Below, piece after piece: positions 17,632 through 25,057 of a DNA stretch of 33,082 nucleotides. Numbering within the stretch: position 1 is the stretch's first letter; each line of letters opens with the position of its first letter. The translations under genes and the position numbers were made by a program. The DNA comes from an uncultured Porphyromonas sp. (GTDB lineage: Bacteria; Bacteroidota; Bacteroidia; Bacteroidales; Porphyromonadaceae): positions 1 through 33,082 of the forward strand of contig UQDF01000022.1 of assembly GCA_900539765.1 (NCBI GenBank), given 5' to 3'. The notes under the pieces were generated by a model that saw only the letters and a list, made by a program, of their open reading frames with translations, was not told the origin of the DNA and did no database searches.

Positions 17632-20472
17632 CTATCGCTTGACGATGCGGTGGAGCGTCGTCGTGCCGTCTGCGAGGGTTACTTGTAGGAGGTAGCTACC
17701 GACTGCCCACGAGGAGGTGTCGATAGAGCGATCCGCTAGCACGCCTTCGGAGAGACGAGTGCCGTCGAGTGTGTAGAGCTGGTAACTACCCGTCAGCCCA
17801 TTCGTCTGAATCGTCAGATGATCCGTGCAGATCGTCGGGTAGACATGGATGGCATCAGGTGCGGTAGACAGAGTTTCGACAGCGGAGGTCAGACCATTCT
17901 CGTAGAGTGGCTTGACGCTGTACTCCTTGCCCGTGGCATTGGTGACTGTGTAGCTGAGGTCTCGCGTACGTCCTATCTCGGAGCCGTCGGCATAGATGAT
18001 ATACTCCTTGACTACGGGCCACTGCGCTGGATGGAAGCCGCGAGCTATCGTCCCAGTCACATCAATAGGTGCGCCAGGCTCTCCATCGTCTATCATAAAC
18101 TCGATGGCAAAGGCTCCGCTCTTTATGGGGAGGGACCGATCAATGTCTGCTGGCATCCAGTAGTGCGTGTCGAAGGAGAGGACGTTGTGATGACTGCTCC
18201 ACTCGGTCACAGGCGTTGGATCGATCATAGCTACATCACGTGTGAAGTCGGTGCGTGTCTGGATCTTATAACCCACGATGAGCATCTCCTCTGGTCGTAT
18301 CAACTTTGGCGTAAAGCCTTGTACCCAGAGCCACTTCTTCTGCTCAAACTTATCTCCGACAGAATAGTTTATAGTTGTCGTGGCATCGTCTGCGATCACT
18401 TCGTAGCAATCCTTTTCTGCGCCAGCGGAAATCACATTTATGTTCTGACCATTGCGTACGAAGAGTGTGTAGGTGTGCATACGAGGTGTACGAGCTGGGA
18501 TAAAGCGCATCGCAGCTAGGCGAGTCGCTCCTAGAGAGGTGAAGTCTCGTCCATCGTAGCGGACGCCGAGGTAGACCTCTTTGTACTCAGGATTTAAGCC
18601 TGGATACTCTAGAGGAGCAACTGCCTGAGCCTCTCCTTCGCTAGATAGTGTGAGCTGAGAGATCAGCTGACGATTGACAGGCTTATGCCAGGTGAGGGTC
18701 ACTTGGCTTCCCTCCTTCTTCTGATCAAACTGCGAGACACCCGCTAGGTCTGAAGTGAGGAAAGAGATATGACGAGGAGCTGTGTAGTGCTGTGTAGCTT
18801 CTCCTCCGATGGTATATTGGTAGCGTAGCGTGTAGGTCACTATACCGCTCTCATTACCTGCCTGACTATCTGTATAGTGTCCCGTGTTAACGGGTAGACG
18901 CTTTAGCTCCTTGCCATTGCGCAAGATCTGCACCTCAGCAGTGACGCCCGTAGGCAGGGCTGTCATCGGTTGCCACGATAGAGTTACCTGACCATCTTGA
19001 TAGACGCCTTGTAGTTTCGTCACAGGAGCTATCAGCGTAGCGCCAGGCTTGTAAACTCCATGCAGCGTCATCGCTGTGCCATCTCCCTTAGGGTCTAGTA
19101 TCTTGGCGAGCGGTTGTAGCTGCTGTGAGTTATCTTGCGTGGATCGTGCCCAGTGCTCACTCAGCTTGCCATACATATTCTTGCCATTGATCCCCTTATC
19201 ACACTCAGCAACTCCTCCTGAGAGGGTCCCGATGAGTAGCCCCTTATCATTAAAAAGTCCCGAACCTGAGCTACCACCTTCAGTTACGCAGTGCCCATTC
19301 TCCGTCTTGGCATAGCGCACCGCAAAGTGTGCATCACGTGCACCAGCATTGTCATCCGTTAGCCAAGTGCCATTTGTGAGAGGCTCGGTGATAGTAGATA
19401 TCTTCATCACATCACCACTAGGGTGGTGGAGTCCCTTAGCAGTAGGCTCTAGGGCGCCAGAGCGGTCCCATCCGTTGTAGTAGACTCCGTAGTAGTCAGG
19501 TATCGGCGTTAGCGTCTCCACGAGTAATGCGTCGCTCCCGTGATCCATCGGCACAGCAGCTAGACGCTTAGCCCCACTGATGGAGTAAGCCTGCTCGCCG
19601 ATCCACTGATTGTTGGCACACTCGGGACGCTCATAGTGGAAGTTAAAGACCCACTGACGAAAGTCCTCTTCAGTCGCATTGATGACCTTGCCTGTCAGAG
19701 GACTCTTGGCGAAGGTACAGTGGTAAGCGGTCATAATGAGCGGACGCCAATCCTCGTTGCTATTGTTGACCAAGGTGCCACTACAAAAACCAATGTTACC
19801 ATCTAGTACAACGAGTATCTGAGCGATACCATTCTTGACATCCTGCATATCAGCACCCTCAGGGCAGTTGACATTGACATTGCAGACGCCTGAGGCTCCC
19901 TCGCCAGAGATGTTGTGCGGAGCGGCAACAGACTCAAAGAAGTAGCCGAGCTGCTTCAGACGTATATCGGCCAAAGTTCCCGCAGGCTCGTACTGTATGA
20001 CCAGCGAATTACCCGCAATGGGGTTGGTTCCGAAGATTCCTCCGTCGGGATTGCTCTCACTGGTGAATGCTCCCAAAACCTGCTTCCTAGCGGGATCAAA
20101 GAGGTACAGTCGGTCGCCAGGCTGCAGTGCTAGCTCCTCAAACGAAAGCGACAAGCCCTGCGCATCAGGCGCTGTGAGCTCTAGGTGATAGACACTCCGT
20201 CCCTGGACTATCTCATGGGTTGCCTGCTGGTAGAAGTCTCCCGAGAGCGGTAGCATGCGTCCCACGATCAGCGGCGCACCATCGTCCACCTGATGCCAAT
20301 GCCCTGCAGAGCGCAAGTCCTGAGCATTGAACGGAGGCACGATCTCGACCACACGATGTGATTGAGATGTCATCACAGGGGCTCCTCCGAAGGATATTTG
20401 CGCCTGCGCCAAGGTAATACAGCAGAGCAAGCAGAGCGTTGCTAAGCGTATTTTGCGAGTAATACTAATCAT
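17632..20472 (-). CDS. pepK: Secreted PepK-like lysyl endopeptidase (S1 family) with T9SS domain
   Basis: A 946-aa protein with a signal peptide (residues 1-24, ending AQA), a roughly 170-aa pro-region, a chymotrypsin-fold protease domain, two fibronectin-like segments, and a T9SS sorting domain (YQLYTLDGTRL, GSYLLQV, ending IVKR). The catalytic triad is visible as His251 (TAYHC), Asp314 (HGSDALLVE) and Ser402 (GGSSGSG). Cysteines such as CNVNVNCPEG match lysyl endopeptidases, and the layout and length match P. gingivalis PepK; Lys specificity is therefore likely but not proven. The start at 20472 is chosen from the signal peptide and the TACCTTTA motif at 20495-20502. The frame is open to 20547, which would overlap lrgB. 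Confidence 0.87.
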   Translation of the reverse strand: MISITRKIRLATLCLLCCITLAQAQISFGGAPVMTSQSHRVVEIVPPFNAQDLRSAGHWHQVDDGAPLIVGRMLPLSGDFYQQATHEIVQGRSVYHLELTAPDAQGLSLSFEELALQPGDRLYLFDPARKQVLGAFTSESNPDGGIFGTNPIAGNSLVIQYEPAGTLADIRLKQLGYFFESVAAPHNISGEGASGVCNVNVNCPEGADMQDVKNGIAQILVVLDGNIGFCSGTLVNNSNEDWRPLIMTAYHCTFAKSPLTGKVINATEEDFRQWVFNFHYERPECANNQWIGEQAYSISGAKRLAAVPMDHGSDALLVETLTPIPDYYGVYYNGWDRSGALEPTAKGLHHPSGDVMKISTITEPLTNGTWLTDDNAGARDAHFAVRYAKTENGHCVTEGGSSGSGLFNDKGLLIGTLSGGVAECDKGINGKNMYGKLSEHWARSTQDNSQQLQPLAKILDPKGDGTAMTLHGVYKPGATLIAPVTKLQGVYQDGQVTLSWQPMTALPTGVTAEVQILRNGKELKRLPVNTGHYTDSQAGNESGIVTYTLRYQYTIGGEATQHYTAPRHISFLTSDLAGVSQFDQKKEGSQVTLTWHKPVNRQLISQLTLSSEGEAQAVAPLEYPGLNPEYKEVYLGVRYDGRDFTSLGATRLAAMRFIPARTPRMHTYTLFVRNGQNINVISAGAEKDCYEVIADDATTTINYSVGDKFEQKKWLWVQGFTPKLIRPEEMLIVGYKIQTRTDFTRDVAMIDPTPVTEWSSHHNVLSFDTHYWMPADIDRSLPIKSGAFAIEFMIDDGEPGAPIDVTGTIARGFHPAQWPVVKEYIIYADGSEIGRTRDLSYTVTNATGKEYSVKPLYENGLTSAVETLSTAPDAIHVYPTICTDHLTIQTNGLTGSYQLYTLDGTRLSEGVLADRSIDTSSWAVGSYLLQVTLADGTTTLHRIVKR

Positions 20473-20494
20473 AGATATATTGTTTTTGATGCTG

Positions 20495-20502
20495 TAAAGG
20501 TA
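20495..20502 (-). promoter_or_regulatory. Candidate -7 motif for the protease gene
   Basis: TACCTTTA on the - strand is one base off TAnnTTTG and lies 22 bp before the chosen ATG. It suggests transcription separate from lrgAB even though the gap is only 52 bp. Confidence 0.45.
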
Positions 20503-20524
20503 CCCTTTTTCAACAACATAGATC

Positions 20525-21238
20525 TCAAACAAAGAGCTGAGCGACATAGTGGACGATCGGTATCAGTATGGAGGTAAAGACCCCCATAATACCAATAGCC
20601 AAGCCACCGATAGCACCCTCTAGAGCTCCCATCTGAATGGCTACCGAGGTGCCCACACCATGTGCTGCAGCACCCAGTGCCAGCCCCTTAGCGATGCGGT
20701 TCTCTATGTGGAGCCACTTAAAGAGTGGAGGCCCTATCACGCCCCCGATGATACCTGATATAACGACCACCACAGCGGTCAAGGCGGGAATACCGCCCGA
20801 CTGCTCAGAGAGTGCGATGGCGATAGGAGTCGTGACCGAGCGGGACTCCATCGAGTAGGCAATCGTGTCGCCTGCGCCTAGTGCATAGGCTAGCCCTACG
20901 GCACTGAGTATGCCGATCAGAGAGCCTACAAAGAGCGAGACCATAATAGAGACAACGCGCCCACGGAGGTACTTAGATTGCTCGTAGAGGATGTAGCCTA
21001 GAGAGACGACCGATGGCCCTAGGAGGAAGTCGATCAGCTGGCTCCCCTCCTTATACTCCTCATACGATGTATCCGAGAGGTAAAGCATTAAGATGAGCAA
21101 GCCTATGGTAACGATCAGAGGGTGCAAGAGTCCGATCCGCACTTTGCGGTATAGAAGCAGGCTGAGTAAGTAGATCCCTATGGTGAGTGGCAAGCAGTAG
21201 ACAGGCTTGCTCAGGAGTAGTGTGACGAGGTCCATCAT
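20525..21238 (-). CDS. lrgB: LrgB/CidB family membrane protein
   Basis: A 237-aa membrane protein with about six or seven hydrophobic helices. Family features visible are LGPSVVSLGYILYEQ (about residue 72-86), RSVTTPIAIALSEQSGG and AAAHGVGTSVAIQMG. LrgB works with LrgA; in Gram-positive species the pair affects murein hydrolase activity and pyruvate uptake has been linked to it. The role in Porphyromonas is not established. It overlaps lrgA by 4 bp (ATGA), so translation is coupled. Confidence 0.93.
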   Translation of the reverse strand: MMDLVTLLLSKPVYCLPLTIGIYLLSLLLYRKVRIGLLHPLIVTIGLLILMLYLSDTSYEEYKEGSQLIDFLLGPSVVSLGYILYEQSKYLRGRVVSIMVSLFVGSLIGILSAVGLAYALGAGDTIAYSMESRSVTTPIAIALSEQSGGIPALTAVVVVISGIIGGVIGPPLFKWLHIENRIAKGLALGAAAHGVGTSVAIQMGALEGAIGGLAIGIMGVFTSILIPIVHYVAQLFV

Positions 21239-21606
21239 GCGTTGTCGTTAGGTATTTCTTCTTTATGATGCCGCTCGAAGCGGTGCTGCATACGTCCCAC
21301 GACCACCAAGACTAGTGCCGTGCTGACCACCATAGAGATCACGATGGCAGCCCAATATTGCTTGATAAGCTCGACTTGTGTGATCAGCCCCACACCAGCT
21401 GGTACGAAGAAGAGACCCATATTGAGGGTGAGAAACTTAGCGACGCTGTCCACCTTGTCAGGCTTGATCAGCTTCGTTTTTAGAGCTAGAAAGAGCAGTA
21501 TCAGCCCGATCACACTCCCAGGTAGAAAGTGCCCGATCATCATACCGATCAGTTCACCCACGGCAAAGAAAAAGAGCACCCAAAAGCATTGTATGAGAGA
21601 CTTCAT
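21235..21606 (-). CDS. lrgA: LrgA/CidA family holin-like protein
   Basis: A 123-aa protein with four hydrophobic helices, the usual LrgA/CidA design, including FFAVGELIGMMIGHFLPGSV and LNMGLFFVPAGVGLI. The C-terminal ~20 residues are charged and lie in the cytoplasm by the usual topology. It may form oligomeric membrane pores or act as a transporter subunit with LrgB. A good -7 motif at 21643-21650 lies 37 bp before the ATG. Short tandem repeats lie directly upstream of that motif, where a -33 element would be expected. Confidence 0.93.
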   Translation of the reverse strand: MKSLIQCFWVLFFFAVGELIGMMIGHFLPGSVIGLILLFLALKTKLIKPDKVDSVAKFLTLNMGLFFVPAGVGLITQVELIKQYWAAIVISMVVSTALVLVVVGRMQHRFERHHKEEIPNDNA

Positions 21607-21642
21607 CTCTATAAAATCATGATTAACTCAAAGACTTGCCTG

Positions 21643-21650
21643 CAAAGGTA
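21643..21650 (-). promoter_or_regulatory. -7 promoter motif for lrgAB
   Basis: TACCTTTG followed by CA matches TAnnTTTG and predicts a leader of about 30 nt. The -33 region would fall in the 14-bp tandem repeat at 21656-21683. Confidence 0.65.
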
Positions 21651-21655
21651 GTGAA

Positions 21656-21683
21656 TTAGAGGTTAGAAGTTAGAGGTTAGAGA
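21656..21683 (+). repeat. 14-bp tandem repeat upstream of the lrgA promoter
   Basis: Two copies of TTAGAGGTTAGAAG/GA follow each other (21656-21669 and 21670-21683), and each contains two shorter TTAGAG/TTAGA units. The repeat starts 6 bp from the lrgA -7 motif. No coding potential. Confidence 0.8.
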
Positions 21684-21688
21684 TTTTT

Positions 21689-21751
21689 CTAGTAGCTCTA
21701 GTGTTTCTAGTGGCACTAGTACCCCTAGACTTCTTGGTGGTACTAGTCAGA
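21689..21751 (+). repeat. 9-bp-period CTAG minisatellite
   Basis: CTAG occurs at 21689, 21698, 21707, 21716, 21725 and 21743, with a degenerate TTGG unit at 21734, so seven units of exactly 9 bp. The other five bases vary (often TGGCA or TGTTT). CTAG is usually rare in bacterial DNA, so six in 58 bp is striking. Non-coding. Confidence 0.85.
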
Positions 21752-21765
21752 CAGTGGATCCTTCC

Positions 21766-21925
21766 CTACCGAAAAATCCAAAATAGCGACGTGAAAAAAG
21801 AAAAATCCCTACGTGGGCGTACAAAATTCTCCACGTAGTGACAAAATGAAACTTCGGAGGAATCGTTTCGCCCCTACGTGGAGAATAAAAAATAGCCACC
21901 GAGAAAATTCTAATTTCCTCGGTGG
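21766..21925 (-). repeat. 22-bp-period CACGTGG box array, copy 2
   Basis: Eight CG-centred boxes sit at 21770.5, 21790.5, 21812.5, 21834.5, 21855.5, 21877.5, 21900.5 and 21920.5, that is every 20-23 bp. Boxes are more varied than in copy 1: four have an ACGT core and the others are CCGA or TCGG. Read on the - strand, it shares GTGGCTATTTTTTATTCTCC and CCTCCGAAGTTTCATTT with the + strand of copy 1. The two boxes nearest the LRR gene form its terminator stem. Confidence 0.83.
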
Positions 21926-21930
21926 CTATT
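21891..21930 (-). terminator. Rho-independent terminator of the second LRR gene
   Basis: A perfect 13-bp stem (AATAGCCACCGAG with CTCGGTGGCTATT) with a 14-nt loop is followed on the - strand by TTTTATTC. It lies 63 bp after the LRR gene stop and is built from the end of the box array. Confidence 0.88.
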
Positions 21931-21993
21931 CTGTTATTGCTTGAATCTAATCCTCTGAGACTACTGAGTCATTCGGCAGTCTCTGATGAACTC

Positions 21994-24990
21994 TTATGGG
22001 ATTAGTACCTGTATCACCTCAGTCTCACCAGCTGCGACAGCCTGTGCAGTGACGAGATAGCTGCCTTGTGGCAAGGTGACTAGCTCACCACGGCCGATGG
22101 GCTGGTGGTAATATGTCTGACCATCTATGGTAAAGATGGTCAGCATAGCTAGATCAGCTAGTGTCGTTATACCCTCGGAGGTGATAGCTATGCAGTGGCT
22201 CTGTGCAGGTGCAATCACGGCATTGTCTAGCTTAAATAGCGCATTGATACGTGTGTAGCGCTGTGGCGTCAGGCTGGTGCTAGAGATCTGCTCGCCATTG
22301 GCGGTGAGTCGGTCTATCGTGTAACCATCTTCGGGCTTGACGATGAGGTCGATCTCCTGATCTTTATTGACCTTGTGGTAGCCTATGTGCGTAGGGAGCG
22401 TGCTCCATACAGGTTTGATCACGTTACCCTGCTTGTCAGCGAGCTGGATCTCACCATGTGTGGTGGGAGCGACCTCTACGTAGACCTGATCACAGCCAGA
22501 GGCATCTCCTGCGGTATTCACGCGCCACCCCTTGATCGTTGCGATTGTTGGGTCAGCATGCTGAGCATCATTGTCGGGATTGCTCTTGTCATTGGTGATG
22601 TAGAGGCTGTAGGGCATCTGGAGTGTGACACCCTTGGGATAGCTACAGAGAGAGGCGTATAGATCATTGACATCACAAGCTGTGAGCTGGTTGCCGTAGG
22701 CTTGTAGCATCTGAAGCTGTGGCTGATTAGATAGATCGAGCTTGGTGAGCTGGTTACCATTGCAGTATAGTGTGGCTAGCTGCGTAAGCTTCGAGAGGTC
22801 GAGCTCCTTGAGCTGATTGTCATTGACGAGGAGCGTCTCGATCTCGGGCTGGTTGGCTAGGTCTATCTTGGAGAGCTTGTTGTCTCCGAGTGCTAGTGTG
22901 TGCAGTCCCGTGAGCATAGATAGGTCTATCTCAGAGAGCTGATTGCTCTGTAGGTCTAAGTAGCCAAGCTTGACACAAGAAGATAGATCAATGCTGGTAA
23001 GCTGATTCGCCTTGGCGTCTAGCTTTCGTAGACCTGTGAGCTTAGATAGATCTAGCTTAGAGAGATTGTTCCCGTAGCATAGGAGCGTATCTAGCTGAAG
23101 ACAGTGAGTGAGGTCGAGCTCGGAGATCTCTGTATAGGCAACATCGAGGAGGATTAGATTAGGACAGTCCTTAAGATCTATGGAGCCGATTGGGTTCATA
23201 TAGGTGTAGAGTACCTGTAGGTCAGGCTGTACGATCTTGAGACTGGTGAACTCATTGTCCCAAATCCCCTGACCTGGATAGCTCGATAGATCGGCTTCGA
23301 TGATTGGTCCAGAGACCTTGATATAGTCTCCTAGAGCCTTTCCGTCGAGACGCTTGGTCGTCTGCCCGATGATGTTGCGCTCTGGTATACCGTTACCCCA
23401 GTCAATGAGGATCTCAGTGCCCTCCTGCGGAGCTACTAGTGCAAAGGATATATCATGTCCTACCTTGGTGCCCATCTGCATCATAGAGGGCTTGGTGAAG
23501 ATAGGCTCTACGTTGGTAGGATCTTGGGTGACTACAAATATATGCTCCTTGATGAGTGTGCCGTTCACCTTGACTCCGAGGTACTCCTTGCCCTCAGGTA
23601 TCTCATCAATCTGAACGTAGAGCGGCGTACCTGCGAGTACACTCTCACCGATAGGCTGGAGCGACTGATCTGTGTCTATCATACGCTCTAGGAGTGTGAC
23701 CTTGCCCTCTGTCTGAGTAAGTATCACAGAGACACTGTCACACTTTGTTTTGCCATCGCCCTCGACATCTGCCTTCCAATTGTCTTTGATAAGACCTGCA
23801 TCAGAGGTTTCTGCGTTAGACCCTTTGAGTAGTAGATTAAAATTATCGCCATATGGCTTGCGTGGATTATCCCACATAGAGCGTAGCATATAGTTGATGG
23901 CACAGGGTGTCATCGTAGGGTTAGAGCGAATGTCTAGATATTGAAGCTGATAGCAAGCGCTAAAATCGAGGAAGGTAAGCTGATTACTATGAGCTGTGAG
24001 GCGACTCATATAGGGCGCCTGTGTGAGGTCTAGTAGCGTGATCTGATTACTTGCACAGCTTAGAGAGGTTAGCTTCGTGAGCATGGACACATCAAGGGTC
24101 GTCAAGGCGTTGCTGTCACAAGCTATACTGGTTAGTTTAGTATTTGCAGATAGATCTAGGTTCGTGAGCTGATTCTTATTGCAGAAGAGGTTGGTTAGCT
24201 CAGGATTGTTCTTAAGGTTTAGTCTAGAGATGTGATTATAGTTTATCTCTAGCTTATATAGCAAGGGGAGCTTGGTGACATCTAGCTCAGAGATCTCATT
24301 GTGAGAGATGGATAGCGAAGAGAGCTTGGGGTAGTTGTCATCGATCTCTAGATCCATCAGCGAGTTATTATCTAGCGATAGCATCGTAAGCGCAGGCAGA
24401 GAGACGGGGTAAAAGTGACTGATATCACAGTCGTTTGCAGAGATGCGCTCTAGGGTTCTGCTCCCCTCAGGTACGAGGACGGAGCCGAGTCGTGGATTCC
24501 CAGAGATGTCGATAGCCTCTAGGCTTGTATAGGAGCGTAGGTCTAGGACTGCGAAGTCATTCTCCTTGAGGTTTAGGTTTTCTAGTGGAGCATCTTCGTT
24601 GAGTGCAAAGTTGTCCTTTGTCAGCTTATTCTTAGAGAGGTCTAGATACTTCAGCTCTGTCTGTCCTGTAGCGACAAAGGAAGTTATCTCTAGCTCTGTA
24701 GCCTCTAAGCTGGTGAGACTAGAGAGGATGCGGATGGTCTTTCCCTTGACGCTTCCAGAGACTTTGGCAAAGTATCCAGAGCCGTTTGGGTCAACGTTGT
24801 AGCTTTCGGTATTGCCATCTCCCCAATCGACGATGATGGGGGTGTCATAAGACTTGGTCTTGGGGTAGATTGTTATCTCAGAACCAAAGGCTTTGTCACT
24901 CTTGATCTGTATCTCAGGCGTTTGAGCCGTAAGTAGGTTTACTCCGCAAAGAGACAGCAGGAGGAAGAGTAGAAGGTTGGTCTTCTTCAT
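21994..24990 (-). CDS. Large secreted leucine-rich-repeat protein, duplicated architecture
   Basis: A 998-aa protein with a signal peptide (about residues 1-22, ending LLTAQ). It has two similar halves: a module with VDWGDG (residues 54-59) then LRRs (about 90-350), and a second module with IDWGNG (about 530) then LRRs (about 560-790). LRR units run 21-23 residues in the form LxxLxCxxNxLTxLDLS. The end (TIDGQTYYH, LPQGSYLVTA) resembles a T9SS sorting domain but is less typical than in the protease and the other LRR protein. Probably cell-surface; ligand unknown. It follows the HU/LysM gene by 67 bp, where no TAnnTTTG motif is visible. It is a paralogue of the gene at 10627-13188. Confidence 0.85.
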   Translation of the reverse strand: MKKTNLLLFLLLSLCGVNLLTAQTPEIQIKSDKAFGSEITIYPKTKSYDTPIIVDWGDGNTESYNVDPNGSGYFAKVSGSVKGKTIRILSSLTSLEATELEITSFVATGQTELKYLDLSKNKLTKDNFALNEDAPLENLNLKENDFAVLDLRSYTSLEAIDISGNPRLGSVLVPEGSRTLERISANDCDISHFYPVSLPALTMLSLDNNSLMDLEIDDNYPKLSSLSISHNEISELDVTKLPLLYKLEINYNHISRLNLKNNPELTNLFCNKNQLTNLDLSANTKLTSIACDSNALTTLDVSMLTKLTSLSCASNQITLLDLTQAPYMSRLTAHSNQLTFLDFSACYQLQYLDIRSNPTMTPCAINYMLRSMWDNPRKPYGDNFNLLLKGSNAETSDAGLIKDNWKADVEGDGKTKCDSVSVILTQTEGKVTLLERMIDTDQSLQPIGESVLAGTPLYVQIDEIPEGKEYLGVKVNGTLIKEHIFVVTQDPTNVEPIFTKPSMMQMGTKVGHDISFALVAPQEGTEILIDWGNGIPERNIIGQTTKRLDGKALGDYIKVSGPIIEADLSSYPGQGIWDNEFTSLKIVQPDLQVLYTYMNPIGSIDLKDCPNLILLDVAYTEISELDLTHCLQLDTLLCYGNNLSKLDLSKLTGLRKLDAKANQLTSIDLSSCVKLGYLDLQSNQLSEIDLSMLTGLHTLALGDNKLSKIDLANQPEIETLLVNDNQLKELDLSKLTQLATLYCNGNQLTKLDLSNQPQLQMLQAYGNQLTACDVNDLYASLCSYPKGVTLQMPYSLYITNDKSNPDNDAQHADPTIATIKGWRVNTAGDASGCDQVYVEVAPTTHGEIQLADKQGNVIKPVWSTLPTHIGYHKVNKDQEIDLIVKPEDGYTIDRLTANGEQISSTSLTPQRYTRINALFKLDNAVIAPAQSHCIAITSEGITTLADLAMLTIFTIDGQTYYHQPIGRGELVTLPQGSYLVTAQAVAAGETEVIQVLIP

Positions 24991-25057
24991 TCTGTTTCTG
25001 TATTTAGTGATTTGTATTATAGGGGGGAATTGTAATTAGGATGTGGAGTGCAACAGG

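Noticed and set aside
17818..18519. 233-codon open frame antisense to the protease gene
   Set aside because: Lies wholly inside a well-supported gene and shows no domain or membrane pattern; a frame shadow in GC-balanced coding DNA.
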